Shown in pieces: positions 8,098 through 15,508 of a stretch of 33,843 nucleotides of DNA (position 1 is its first letter; every line of letters starts with the position of its first letter). Below the pieces are notes generated by a model. It was not told where the DNA came from, searched no databases, and saw only the letters and a list, made by a program, of their open reading frames with translations. The position numbers and the translations under genes were made by a program. This DNA is from Clostridia bacterium (lineage in GTDB: Bacteria > Bacillota > Clostridia > Christensenellales > Borkfalkiaceae). The DNA is taken from assembly GCA_017398825.1 (NCBI GenBank), contig JAFQEV010000047.1, forward strand, positions 1-33,843, in the 5' to 3' direction.

Positions 8098-9441
8098 ATG
8101 AAGATTGCATTTGCAGGCTTTGGTGAGGTAAATACCCCTATCGAAGTAATTGAAAGAAAGTGCAAAACGGCGTGTCAAAGCTTAGAGGTAGAGGGGGCGG
8201 AAATTTTTCCTTTCTATCCTATTCGTGACGATTATGAGGAAACGTATATCAACAATGCTGTAGAATATTTTTCCTCTATAGACTTTGACGTAATGGTTTT
8301 ATGCGTTGCAGGCTGGATACCTACTCACGCCATTTTAAAGGTGGCTGATAAATTCCGCCACAAGCCCATGGTGCTTTGGGGACTTTGCGGATGGTATGAG
8401 GACGGAAGGCTCGTTACTACCGCCGACCAAGCGGGAACTTCAGCATGTCGAAAAACGTTAAAGGACTTAGGCTACACTTTTAAGTACGTTTACGATATCG
8501 TGGGCTTGCCGTCAAAATTCAACGAAGTTTTATCTTTCTGCAAGGCGAGTGCGGTTGCAAACGATATAAGAAAGGTTAAAATCGGTCAACTAGGATATCG
8601 CGATATGCAACTTTATGGCACTCAGTTTGACGGAATTTCCATAAAGAAAACCTTTGGCGTTGAAATTGAATGCTTTGAAATGCTTGAGGTTGTTCAGCGC
8701 GCTGAAAAGCTTTCTCAAGCGGATATTGATAGGGCTATTGCAAGAATTAAGGCTTGGAACTTTATCAAAGAACCTAATGCCGATGCGGTGCTCGGCGCTG
8801 CAAAATACTACCTTGCAATTAAGCAAATTATTAACGAGAGAAAATATCTTGCCGTATCCCTTAAAGACGTTGACGGGTTTAAAAAGCTCTTGGGCTTTCC
8901 TCCTGCTCCCATCTTTACCTTACTTGCAGAGGACGGGGTTTTAACTATTCCTGAAAACGATGCTATGGGCAACGTAACTCAAGCTCTTGTAAATATGCTC
9001 ACCGGTCAAATAGGTGCGTATCTTGAGTTTTACGAGTTCTTTACCGACGGCGTGCTTGCAGGCGTTCCCGATTACGTTCCCTCTGAAATAGTGGACGGCA
9101 AAACGACTATACTTCCCGCTGCGTTTGGCGAGCTTTCGCAAGGTTTGTTAAACGTTTCTAAGGTAAAGACAGGCGAGCTTACAATGTGTAGGCTTACCGT
9201 CGATGGAGGAAAGTACGTTATGCACGTTGTAAAGGGCAACGGCGTTACTCCTCAAAGCTGGGAAGAATGCGGTTGGAATAAGCCCGCGCCACAGCTCCCG
9301 AGCTTAAAAGTTGAAATGCAAAACGTAGAGCATTTCACTCAAAACGTTATGGGTCAGCACTATATTATCGCTTACGGAGATAACGTAAAGCTTATAACCG
9401 AGCTTTGCCAAATTTTAAATATAGACGTATTGCTCTCTTAA
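8098..9441 (+). CDS. L-fucose/L-arabinose isomerase-family protein
   Basis: 447 residues from the ATG at 8098, chosen because GGGAGG ends four bases before it; an in-frame ATG at 8086 lies upstream of that ribosome binding site. The N-terminal half has the alternating strand-helix pattern and the VLCVAGWIPTH and VLWGLCGW segments seen in the L-fucose/L-arabinose isomerase superfamily (aldose-ketose isomerases using a metal). The protein is shorter than classic FucI (about 590 residues) and matches the compact group usually annotated only as fucose isomerase-like. Later segments (LLAEDGVLTIPENDAMGN near 279-296) carry the acidic residues expected for metal binding. The substrate is not identifiable. 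Confidence 0.75.
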   Translation: MKIAFAGFGEVNTPIEVIERKCKTACQSLEVEGAEIFPFYPIRDDYEETYINNAVEYFSSIDFDVMVLCVAGWIPTHAILKVADKFRHKPMVLWGLCGWYEDGRLVTTADQAGTSACRKTLKDLGYTFKYVYDIVGLPSKFNEVLSFCKASAVANDIRKVKIGQLGYRDMQLYGTQFDGISIKKTFGVEIECFEMLEVVQRAEKLSQADIDRAIARIKAWNFIKEPNADAVLGAAKYYLAIKQIINERKYLAVSLKDVDGFKKLLGFPPAPIFTLLAEDGVLTIPENDAMGNVTQALVNMLTGQIGAYLEFYEFFTDGVLAGVPDYVPSEIVDGKTTILPAAFGELSQGLLNVSKVKTGELTMCRLTVDGGKYVMHVVKGNGVTPQSWEECGWNKPAPQLPSLKVEMQNVEHFTQNVMGQHYIIAYGDNVKLITELCQILNIDVLLS

Positions 9442-9463
9442 TAACCCCCGTTTTTTCGAGAGA

Positions 9464-9856
9464 AAAACCCGCCGAGGTTAGTGGCGTAGCGATAGGGATT
9501 ATTGCTACGCCACAACTATATTTGCCTAACGGCAAGTTATATTGCTAAAAGCAGTGATATTTTGCTACGCAAAGTTTTATTTTCCCTTTCGGGAAAGTTG
9601 TGGCAAATATAATATAACTTTAACCGTAGGTTAAAATATAACTGCTTACGCAGTTGGCGTTCGCTACGCTCGGCTACACTGTTTACTGCGTAAACAATAT
9701 CACTTTTAGCCACGAGGCTAAAAATATAACTAAATTATTTAACTATTCTGTGGATAAGAAAAGCCCACCATATTTCGCTTTTTGCGAAGTATAGTGGGCT
9801 ACACTTTTGTTATTGCTTAAAAATCCCTATGTCTATTACAGTTTTCGGCGGGTTTT
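9464..9856. repeat. Fold-back palindrome array between converging genes
   Basis: This 414-base gene-free stretch holds no coding frame I can support. AAAACCCGCCGA (9464-9475) is the exact reverse complement of TCGGCGGGTTTT (9845-9856). Inside it ATAGGGATT (9492-9500) matches AATCCCTAT (9822-9830), giving a long fold-back. It contains the hairpin GTGGCGTAGC/GCTACGCCAC (9481-9513), then many short hairpins (around 9522, 9553, 9581, 9620, 9642, 9684 and 9707) separated by an octamer of the form GTTATATT/GTGATATT on the left and AATATAAC/AATATCAC on the right. This resembles the intergenic palindrome arrays common in Clostridia genomes. Confidence 0.75.
9762..9800. terminator. Bidirectional terminator-like hairpin
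   Basis: A 17-base stem with two wobble pairs (AGCCCACCATATTTCGC with GCGAAGTATAGTGGGCT) and a TTTTT loop lies between the converging isomerase-like and AraC genes. Only a short T-rich run follows. Confidence 0.55.
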
Positions 9857-10655
9857 ATTTTTTGTTTTTATATTGATTAGGAGTTACGTTAAAGCGTTTT
9901 TTAAACAGCCTTATAAAATTAGAATAATCGGTAAAGCCTGCTTTCATGCAAGCGGTCATAACGTTTTCGCCCTTTCTTAAAAGAATTCTTGCGTACGCTA
10001 AGCGCTTTGTTTCAAGGTAAAGCTTTGGCGAGGTATTTAGATGTTGCTTAAACAACCTATTTAACGTGCTTGAGCTAACGGAGTACTTTTCGGTAAAGTA
10101 CGATAGCGAGTTTATCTCGGTAAAAGAAGTATTTAAATCGTCTAATATGTTTTTCAAAATATCGGGAACGATTTGTTGAACGGAAATTTTATCAACGTAT
10201 TTTCCTATAATTTCAATCATTGCAACGAATAAAGTAAATTGCTTTAATTCATCACCACAATCTCTCGCAATTCTTAGCTCTTTGTAAATATCTAAAAGTT
10301 TTTCTTTTTCTTCTACCGGCGGTGAAACGAGGTTTGATTGTAAGTTGTTTATTTTTTCAAACAAAAACTCGCAAGATGAGTCAAACCAAAAACATAAATG
10401 CTTGTGCACTGAATTGCTGTTTAATATACAGTTGTGAATTTGATTGGGCTTTGAAATTACAACGTCACCCGCGGTTAGCTTATAAACGTTGTTCTCAACG
10501 GAAAAGGACGCGTCACCGTCAATCAGAATATAAAATTCCAACCTATCGTCAACGTGAGGGGGAAATATTCTTGCAGTAACTATCCTTTGACCTTCCTCGA
10601 GATAATATTCAACGCCGAAATTTAAGTTTTTAACTGAAAGTGTTGAGTAACTCAT
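9855..10655 (-). CDS. AraC-family transcriptional regulator
   Basis: 266 residues. The N-terminal 140 or so residues form a cupin-like sensor domain (a VTARIFPPHVDDRLEFYILI segment followed by DGDASF), and the C-terminal 100 residues form the double helix-turn-helix of AraC/XylS regulators, ending with the family signature GFTDYSNFIRLFKKRFNVTP near 242-261. Its ATG overlaps the stop of the upstream FAD oxidoreductase gene by four bases (ATGA), so the two are translationally coupled. It may therefore control its own oxidoreductase operon. The ligand is unknown. Its 3' end runs into the fold-back palindrome region. Confidence 0.9.
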   Translation of the reverse strand: MSYSTLSVKNLNFGVEYYLEEGQRIVTARIFPPHVDDRLEFYILIDGDASFSVENNVYKLTAGDVVISKPNQIHNCILNSNSVHKHLCFWFDSSCEFLFEKINNLQSNLVSPPVEEKEKLLDIYKELRIARDCGDELKQFTLFVAMIEIIGKYVDKISVQQIVPDILKNILDDLNTSFTEINSLSYFTEKYSVSSSTLNRLFKQHLNTSPKLYLETKRLAYARILLRKGENVMTACMKAGFTDYSNFIRLFKKRFNVTPNQYKNKK

Positions 10656-12160
10656 AACGGTTTATACATAAATTTTTTCTTGTCTTTTTTACAAATTCTT
10701 TGAATTGCAAATCTGCCTGTTATTGCCGCTGGTGGCATACCACCGCTACGGAATATTCCCTGACCTGCAAGTATAAAGTTTCTAAGGTTTTTTATTACGC
10801 CCTTTTGCATAAGAGATTTGCCCTTTGCCGTATGAACAAAGCCTTGGAAAGAGCCGTGCCTCGTGTTGAGATATCTCTCGTAAGTCATGGGAGTGATTAC
10901 GTCTATTATTTCAACCTTGCCCTCAAGGCTCGGGTATCTCGATAGGAAAATCTTTAATAGGGTATCGGCAATTTTTTGCTTTTCCGCCTTATAGCCACCG
11001 TTTTCCTTAATTGACTTCCACCAGTAATACATCTCGTCTTCACCGCTTATAGTTGCTTGAACTACCGTGCAACCCTCGGTTACCTTGAGTGTTTTATCGT
11101 AAGCGTAATTTCGGAAGGTAACTGCGCTGTGCGCCTTTTCTAAAATGATGGGTGCGCTGGGATAAACTTTGTGAGATAGAGGTGCGCTTGATAAATCTTC
11201 GTTGCACTTAAACACGGCGGTGGTGTAGGTGTAGATAGGATAAGTCTTTTCGTCTTTGAGCCTATCGTCAATCGATTTTAGCGAATATTTACCACCGAGT
11301 AGAACTTTTAAAGTGTGTTCGATAGGGGTGGCGGAAACGGTATAGTCACAGTTTAAAACCTCGCCGTTTTTAAGGGTTACGCCCGTTGCAACGCCGTTAT
11401 CAACGTTTACGTTTGCAACTTCCGCATTATAGCGAATTTCACCGCCAAGAGATAAATATTTTGCCTGCATGTTATCTATTACGGTGCGAGATGCTCCAAG
11501 CGGAATTCCTCCGTTTTTTCTCGAAACTTGCCCGAGCATATAGAGCATACTCATAAGATTGTAGTTAGCTGACATATGCTCCGCAATCCACTTGCGTATA
11601 TATTCGTTTTTAAACTTTTTTGCGTAATCTTCGCAAGAGATTTTAGAGGTTTTTGAAACGTAATAGTAATCACCGAGCATAGTGAAAGCAATTTTGAGTA
11701 GCTCGCTTAAGTTCATCATATCAACCGGTTTTTGCACGGGACCTTCTATACGGCGGAAACGCTTTATAAGCTTGCAAAAACTCTTAATTTGCTTTTCATC
11801 TTCCGGGGCAAAGGCTATGAGCTCGCGTTCAAGCTTGTCGGTATCCGCCCAAACGGTAAACTTGTTATCACCGCCAAAATCGAGAGTGTAAAAATCGTCT
11901 TGAAAAAAGTATTCAGTTTGAGGGGATATAGCGCCGACCTCCGTCCACAAATCGTAATATTTTGATTTGGGGTTAATGCCCGTCATCCAATGGATACAGC
12001 CGTCAATATAACAGCCCTTTCTTTCCCAACCGATGCAAGCACCGCCTAAAACGTGGTTTTTTTCTAAAATAACGGCGTCGTACCCGTTGATTTTAGCGTA
12101 TATTCCTGCGGCAAGCCCTGATATCCCACCGCCTATTATAATTACTCTTTTGTTTTTCAT
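10652..12160 (-). CDS. CrtI-like FAD-dependent oxidoreductase (phytoene desaturase family)
   Basis: 502 residues. The N-terminus has the FAD-binding dinucleotide motif IIGGGISGLAAGIYA with the acidic end of strand 2 (ILEKN), followed by the LGGACIGWERKG segment typical of CrtI/phytoene-desaturase-like and carotenoid-isomerase-like flavoproteins. The C-terminus has the second FAD motif, LAGQGIFRSGGMPPAAITG near 466-484. No carotenoid synthesis gene is nearby, so carotenoid desaturation is unlikely; such proteins in Clostridia are usually uncharacterised. A BFD-type iron-sulfur protein gene lies just upstream, behind a terminator, and an AraC regulator overlaps its stop codon. Start at 12160 has AGGAAC upstream. 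Confidence 0.85.
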   Translation of the reverse strand: MKNKRVIIIGGGISGLAAGIYAKINGYDAVILEKNHVLGGACIGWERKGCYIDGCIHWMTGINPKSKYYDLWTEVGAISPQTEYFFQDDFYTLDFGGDNKFTVWADTDKLERELIAFAPEDEKQIKSFCKLIKRFRRIEGPVQKPVDMMNLSELLKIAFTMLGDYYYVSKTSKISCEDYAKKFKNEYIRKWIAEHMSANYNLMSMLYMLGQVSRKNGGIPLGASRTVIDNMQAKYLSLGGEIRYNAEVANVNVDNGVATGVTLKNGEVLNCDYTVSATPIEHTLKVLLGGKYSLKSIDDRLKDEKTYPIYTYTTAVFKCNEDLSSAPLSHKVYPSAPIILEKAHSAVTFRNYAYDKTLKVTEGCTVVQATISGEDEMYYWWKSIKENGGYKAEKQKIADTLLKIFLSRYPSLEGKVEIIDVITPMTYERYLNTRHGSFQGFVHTAKGKSLMQKGVIKNLRNFILAGQGIFRSGGMPPAAITGRFAIQRICKKDKKKFMYKPL

Positions 12161-12187
12161 AAATTAATTGTTCCTATAAAAAGAAAA

Positions 12188-12208
12188 GGCTATTCAAAAG
12201 GAATAGCC
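12188..12208 (-). terminator. Terminator between the BFD-like and FAD genes
   Basis: GGCTATTC and GAATAGCC form an 8-base stem, followed on the minus strand by TTTTCTTTTT. Partial read-through could still link the two genes, since no clear second promoter is seen before the FAD gene. Confidence 0.75.
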
Positions 12209-12218
12209 AAACTTTATA

Positions 12219-12416
12219 TTATCCCATCATAACTTCTGAAATAATCGCAAGTACTTTATCGTGACAACCGCCACAGCCCGTAGAACAATGGGTTATCGCT
12301 TGAACTTTATCAAAAAGTGACAAAACGTCCTCAAACTTGTCCATACCTTCGAGCGCAGATGCAATACTGTCATAACTAACTTGCATACAATTACAAACGA
12401 TATAATTTTCTTTCAT
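12219..12416 (-). CDS. BFD-like [2Fe-2S]-binding domain protein
   Basis: 65 residues, the size of a bacterioferritin-associated-ferredoxin-type domain. The cysteine pattern is typical: Cys8 and Cys10 near the N-terminus (IVCNCMQVS), then a helix pair and the C-terminal cluster HCSTGCGGCHDKV with Cys44, Cys48 and Cys51. Domains of this kind bind a [2Fe-2S] cluster and pass electrons, in bacterioferritin iron release or as parts of oxidoreductases. No ferritin gene is near, so partnership with the downstream FAD protein is a reasonable guess. AAGGAG supports the start. Confidence 0.8.
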   Translation of the reverse strand: MKENYIVCNCMQVSYDSIASALEGMDKFEDVLSLFDKVQAITHCSTGCGGCHDKVLAIISEVMMG

Positions 12417-12443
12417 AGCATTTCTCCTTGAGTTTCTACGAAG

Positions 12444-12472
12444 ATTATAGCATACCCAAATTTTAGTGTCAA
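12444..12472 (-). promoter_or_regulatory. Promoter of the BFD-FAD-AraC unit
   Basis: On the minus strand TTGACA (12467-12472) and TATAAT (12444-12449), spacer 17 bases, 27 bases before the ATG. Confidence 0.85.
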
Positions 12473-12536
12473 TACGGGAAAAATGAAATTTTTAAATATT
12501 ATTTAAAAGAGGTTAAAGTTATAAGCTTATGAAATG

Positions 12537-12567
12537 AAAAGGTGGATAGACGTTCTATCTACCTTTT
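12537..12567 (-). terminator. Terminator of the LysR gene
   Basis: AAAAGGTGGATAGA and TCTATCTACCTTTT pair over 14 bases with one wobble and a CGT loop. T-tracts exist on both strands, so it may work in both directions. Confidence 0.75.
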
Positions 12568-12625
12568 TTATTTTTATAAACTTGCACCCTACTTGCAAGA
12601 TATAATAGCATGCTGTAGTTTAATT

Positions 12626-13483
12626 TTAAATTTTGCTTAGTAAATATTTGTAAAAATCTTCTGCGTAAGCAGATTTCGGCAATCGATTATGAAGCTCTAT
12701 TATTAAATCTCTTTGACAAACAGGATAAGAAATAGGTATTAAGGTAACGTTTTTGTTATTTATTTTACCCCAAGAATATTCAGGCCAAAAGGCTATACCT
12801 GCGCCCATGCTGATTATGTTTTGAACTGCAACAGGAGAATCCGATTCAAACAAAATTTTCGGTAAAAATCCTGCAATAGAGCAATATTTGTTACATATCA
12901 CTCCGAACAAACGCGTATTAGAAAGCATAATAAAGCTTTCATCTTTTACCGTAGTTAAATCTATGGAAGTATATGACGCGTAAATGGAATTTTTTGGTAC
13001 AGCAAGATATATTTTTTCTTCTCTTATGCATCTCTTGACGTAATTTTTTGAATTATCACTATTTAATCCGTTTGTAGTAATAAGTATGTCACAATCATAT
13101 TTTTGCTCGTTTTGTTCAAATTCAAAAATAACGTCAGGATTTCTCTTTTTGTAAGACATAATTGTGTTTATAACGAATGATGATGCCGCTAAAATGTTTA
13201 ATTTGATAGTTTTATTTACAGATTTTTTTAATTGTTCGATTTCATTTGGAATATTATCAAACTGTGGTAATAAACAATCTAATCGTTCTTTTAGGAATTG
13301 CCCGAATTGAGTTAAAATAATTCTTCTCCCTTTCCGCTCAAATAACAAAACGCCTAATTCAAATTCTAACGATTGTATTGCTTGCGTTAGAGAAGGTTGT
13401 GAAATATGCAATATTTCCGACGCACGCGTTATATGTTCTAATTGCGCTGTAGTATAAAAATACTTTAATTTTTGTATATCCAT
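12626..13483 (-). CDS. LysR-family transcriptional regulator
   Basis: 285 residues. Residues 1-60 are the standard LysR winged helix-turn-helix (TRASEILHISQPSLTQAIQS, then LEFELGVLLFER). The rest is a periplasmic-binding-protein-like effector domain of usual length. It is transcribed divergently from the PQ-loop-like and SGNH-like genes over a shared 107-base region containing an ATAGG-N5-CCTAT site, the classic arrangement for a LysR regulator controlling its neighbour and itself. The effector is unknown. Start supported by AAGGAG. Confidence 0.92.
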   Translation of the reverse strand: MDIQKLKYFYTTAQLEHITRASEILHISQPSLTQAIQSLEFELGVLLFERKGRRIILTQFGQFLKERLDCLLPQFDNIPNEIEQLKKSVNKTIKLNILAASSFVINTIMSYKKRNPDVIFEFEQNEQKYDCDILITTNGLNSDNSKNYVKRCIREEKIYLAVPKNSIYASYTSIDLTTVKDESFIMLSNTRLFGVICNKYCSIAGFLPKILFESDSPVAVQNIISMGAGIAFWPEYSWGKINNKNVTLIPISYPVCQRDLIIELHNRLPKSAYAEDFYKYLLSKI

Positions 13484-13495
13484 ATAAACTCCTTA

Positions 13496-13510
13496 ATAGG
13501 CACAACCTAT
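13496..13510. promoter_or_regulatory. LysR-type binding site candidate
   Basis: ATAGG-CACAA-CCTAT is a perfect inverted repeat of the T-N11-A form bound by LysR regulators. It lies between the lysR promoter and its ribosome binding site, where binding would repress lysR. Confidence 0.55.
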
Positions 13511-13523
13511 CGTTTTCATAAAA

Positions 13524-13561
13524 ATTATATATTTTACTTTCTCTTTTGTCAAATGTAAAAT
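13524..13561. promoter_or_regulatory. Overlapping divergent promoters of lysR and the PQ-loop-like gene
   Basis: Minus strand: TTGACA (13547-13552) and TATAAT (13524-13529), spacer 17. Plus strand: TTTACT (13533-13538) and TAAAAT (13556-13561), spacer 17. The two promoters overlap almost completely, so polymerase can use only one at a time. Confidence 0.75.
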
Positions 13562-13590
13562 ATAAGAAAAACAAAATAGGAGGAAGAGTA

Positions 13591-13890
13591 ATGCAAATTT
13601 TTGAGTTCGTTATGCTTGTTTGTTTTGGATTATCGTGGCCTATATCCGTATATAAAAGCATAAAGTCCAAGACAACGCAAGGCAAGAGTGTTGTTTTTAT
13701 TATCGCAATCATTATGGGTTATATTTCAGGCATTGTAGGTAAAATTGTAAATAATCAACTTAGTTATGTGTTAACCATCTATTGTTTCAATTTGATTATT
13801 GTTTCAACAGATTTGGTCTTATTTTTTATTAATCACAAAAATGAAAAAATCATAAAAATGGAGAAGGAAACAAATGAAAGAAAATGTTAA
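13591..13890 (+). CDS. Small membrane protein, PQ-loop/SWEET-like
   Basis: 99 residues from the ATG at 13591, chosen because GGAGG lies just before it; the frame extends upstream without a better start. Three hydrophobic helices lie at about 3-18, 35-52 and 58-80, with a basic loop (YKSIKSKTTQGKS) after the first, as in half-size PQ-loop/SemiSWEET-type proteins. The tail is charged. It overlaps the start of the SGNH-like gene by 17 bases, so the two are translated together. Function unknown; family resemblance only. Confidence 0.65.
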   Translation: MQIFEFVMLVCFGLSWPISVYKSIKSKTTQGKSVVFIIAIIMGYISGIVGKIVNNQLSYVLTIYCFNLIIVSTDLVLFFINHKNEKIIKMEKETNERKC

Positions 13891-14425
13891 GTTATCGGCA
13901 AATGCTATAATAGGAATTAACGACCTTGCATTAAAAGGCGAAATCGTTGTGTTCGGCTCTACGTACATGGCTGGTTTTCCTTTGTATGAGTTTATAAAGA
14001 AATATCATTTTGAAAATGCTATCTACAATCGCAGTATAGCTGGCTTAACAACGAGCGAAGCTCTCGAAATTGTCCAAGATTGCATTATATCTATAAGACC
14101 TTCAAAGATTTTTATAGCGTTGGGAGAAGAAGATGAGAATAACGTTGACGCAATCAAGGATTATAATCAAATTATAAAGCTCATTCAATCTGCACTTCCT
14201 AAAAGTAAAATTTACTTGATATGCTTGCAGGGAAATACGCCATACGTTGAGAGATTTAACGCAAATATTCGTTATTTATGTGATAATAAAAAAATATTCA
14301 GCATCCGCTTTATTTCTTCTTCGTCTACGGAAACAGGTGCGTATAAGGCGCAATTTAAGCAACTAAGTTGTTTTTTTCGCAATAAGCCATTGACTATGGT
14401 AGAAGCGTTTGCAAGGGCTAATTAG
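13874..14425 (+). CDS. SGNH/GDSL-like hydrolase domain protein
   Basis: 183 residues. The N-terminal GEIVVFGSTYMAGFPLYEF segment matches the first SGNH block, with Gly-Ser29-Thr in place of Gly-Asp-Ser. NRSIAGLTTSEAL (near 54-66) matches the block II region with its conserved Gly, and the KIFIALGEEDENN segment (near 78-90) matches block III (normally GxND). The block V catalytic His is not obvious in the C-terminal third, so activity is uncertain. It has a GAGAAGGA ribosome binding site inside the upstream gene and no signal peptide. Relatives with the same degenerate blocks occur beside small membrane proteins in Clostridia, by my recollection. Confidence 0.65.
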   Translation: MKENVKLSANAIIGINDLALKGEIVVFGSTYMAGFPLYEFIKKYHFENAIYNRSIAGLTTSEALEIVQDCIISIRPSKIFIALGEEDENNVDAIKDYNQIIKLIQSALPKSKIYLICLQGNTPYVERFNANIRYLCDNKKIFSIRFISSSSTETGAYKAQFKQLSCFFRNKPLTMVEAFARAN

Positions 14426-14479
14426 TACGATTTTGAACGTATACAAAATAGATTTGAAATATATTTAAAAATTTTTAAA

Positions 14480-14600
14480 GGTGTAGTTATATATATTGCG
14501 CGCCGTAAGAGATATAGTCACACTCGAAAGTAAAGTTCTTTACTAATTACCGCTAATGAGGATAATCCTATTTATCAAGAAATTTTCCTCGGTGTAGTTA
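14480..14600 (-). repeat. Unit R1: degenerate structured unit ending in a tRNA-Arg 3' end copy
   Basis: Positions 14497-14513 repeat the 3' end of the tRNA-Arg gene (17 bases, minus strand, without a complete CCA). The upstream part contains GGATTATCC and TTAGCGGTAATTAG, matching unit R2 at the same relative positions, and a GTAAAG/CTTTAC hairpin, but its 5' arm is lost. The direct repeat GGTGTAGTTA lies at 14480-14489 and 14591-14600 on either side. Confidence 0.6.
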
Positions 14601-14647
14601 AAATTAAACAAAAAACGACGCAAAATAGAAATGTGACCTTCACAGGA

Positions 14648-14676
14648 TTGACAAACCTTTTCACGCATGTTAAAAT
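14648..14676 (+). promoter_or_regulatory. Promoter of the small membrane protein gene
   Basis: TTGACA (14648-14653) and TAAAAT (14671-14676) with a 17-base spacer, 40 bases ahead of the ATG at 14717. Confidence 0.85.
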
Positions 14677-14716
14677 ACGATAACAAGTTATAATTTTGTA
14701 TTTGTATGGAGTTGCT

Positions 14717-14971
14717 ATGGAGCTTTTTTTTGCAATTTTATCTGGTGTAGCCTCGTTGTCTACCGCATGCTTTGCATCTATTTCGGAAAGGATGTTTTTC
14801 AGCGTAATGTGGCTTATCGTTTGCTTTGTTACAGGTTGCATTAGTATCGCAAAATTTCACGAGTGTTCCGAAGAATACGGCGGTTCAATATTTTTTGTCA
14901 TCTCCCAAATTATCGTTGTCGGTTTCTTTGTCGTTGCCATTCTCGATATTTTTAACATTGCAGGTTATTAA
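14717..14971 (+). CDS. Small hydrophobic membrane protein, unknown
   Basis: 84 residues from the ATG at 14717, supported by GGAG five bases before it; an in-frame TTG at 14696 is less likely. Three hydrophobic segments are seen, at about 1-17, 26-45 and 58-81, separated by short charged stretches (SISER, KFHECSEEYGG). I recognise no family. It has its own promoter and a strong terminator at 15055-15083, so it is a single-gene unit. It sits inside the rearranged tRNA-Arg neighbourhood, between units R1 and R3, so it might be a passenger of that locus. Confidence 0.65.
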   Translation: MELFFAILSGVASLSTACFASISERMFFSVMWLIVCFVTGCISIAKFHECSEEYGGSIFFVISQIIVVGFFVVAILDIFNIAGY

Positions 14972-15054
14972 TCCCTCTCATACCTAATTTATCGAAATGG
15001 GGTATATAGATAAAAAAGGAATTCTTAACTGCCCCATTATTATATAGGATTTGC

Positions 15055-15085
15055 AAAGCCCACGGCAATATGCCGTGGGCTTTTG
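15055..15085 (+). terminator. Terminator after the small membrane protein gene
   Basis: AAAGCCCACGGCA and TGCCGTGGGCTTT form a 13-base stem with a 3-base loop, followed by TTTTG. Confidence 0.85.
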
Positions 15086-15136
15086 TTGGCGCTCGCTACG
15101 AGATGCTTGTGGCAAGCAATCGTTAAGCTATCATGA

Positions 15137-15254
15137 TGCGCGCCGTAAGAGATACAACCGAAACCCTACTAAAGTAGGGAAGCCCTCGGTTGACCTTAGT
15201 CCGTCAAGTAAGCCTATCAAATGACGGCCGAACTCCGTTCTCATTTCTCACGTC
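15137..15254 (-). ncRNA. Unit R3: structured unit closed by a tRNA-Arg 3' end copy
   Basis: On the minus strand it begins GACGTGAGAAATGAGAAC, then GAAC-GGA-GUUC, a CCGUCA/UGACGG hairpin, then CAACCGA-GGGCUU-CCCUAC-UUUA-GUAGGG-UU-UCGGUUG, and ends with the 16-base tRNA-Arg 3' end copy (15138-15153). The order of helices and the internal loop (GGGC opposite a short pyrimidine-purine strand) match unit R2 although the stem sequences differ. Whether it is a transcribed RNA or a DNA insertion unit is unknown. Confidence 0.5.
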
Positions 15255-15258
15255 AAGC

Positions 15259-15294
15259 AAAAAGCCACAAGGCGTACATACCTTGTGGCTTTTT
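15259..15294. terminator. Bidirectional terminator between units R2 and R3
   Basis: AAAAAGCCACAAGG and CCTTGTGGCTTTTT make a perfect 14-base stem with an 8-base loop and T-tracts on both strands. Confidence 0.85.
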
Positions 15295-15391
15295 GGCGCG
15301 CCGTAAGAGATATAGCCATACCCAAAGTGTTGGGGCCCTGGCTAGTTACCGCTAAAGCGGATAACCGAACGAGTTCTCTCTCTTACAGCGC
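15293..15391 (-). ncRNA. Unit R2: structured unit closed by a tRNA-Arg 3' end copy with CCA
   Basis: On the minus strand the 5' arm GCGCTGTAAGAGA is complementary (with one wobble) to the 3' arm TCTCTTACGGCGC, which is a copy of the tRNA-Arg 3' end including CCA (19 bases identical, 15293-15311). Inside lie GAAC-UC-GUUC, a GUUA/CCGC...GCGG/UAAC hairpin, and UAGCCA-GGGC-CCCAA-CACU-UUGGG-UA-UGGCUA. It is too long and lacks an anticodon arm, so it is not a tRNA. A terminator follows on the same strand. Possible explanations: tRNA-site insertion unit, or a tRNA-mimicking RNA. Confidence 0.5.
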
Positions 15392-15400
15392 AAAACAAAA

Positions 15401-15424
15401 CGGACTGCCCAAAAGGGTAGTCCG
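15401..15424 (-). terminator. Terminator after tRNA-Arg
   Basis: CGGACTGCCC and GGGTAGTCCG (one wobble) with a 4-base loop, followed on the minus strand by TTTTGTTTT. Confidence 0.8.
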
Positions 15425-15431
15425 TATTTGT

Positions 15432-15508
<77 letters not shown>

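Noticed and set aside
15137-15391. Units R2 and R3 as extra tRNA genes or known riboswitches
   Set aside because: They lack D, anticodon and T arms, and no known riboswitch core fits. No gene follows on the same strand within a usual leader distance.
15137-15391. Integron attC sites
   Set aside because: No clear inverted RYYYAAC/GTTRRRY core pair at both ends and no integrase; the shared ends are tRNA sequence instead.
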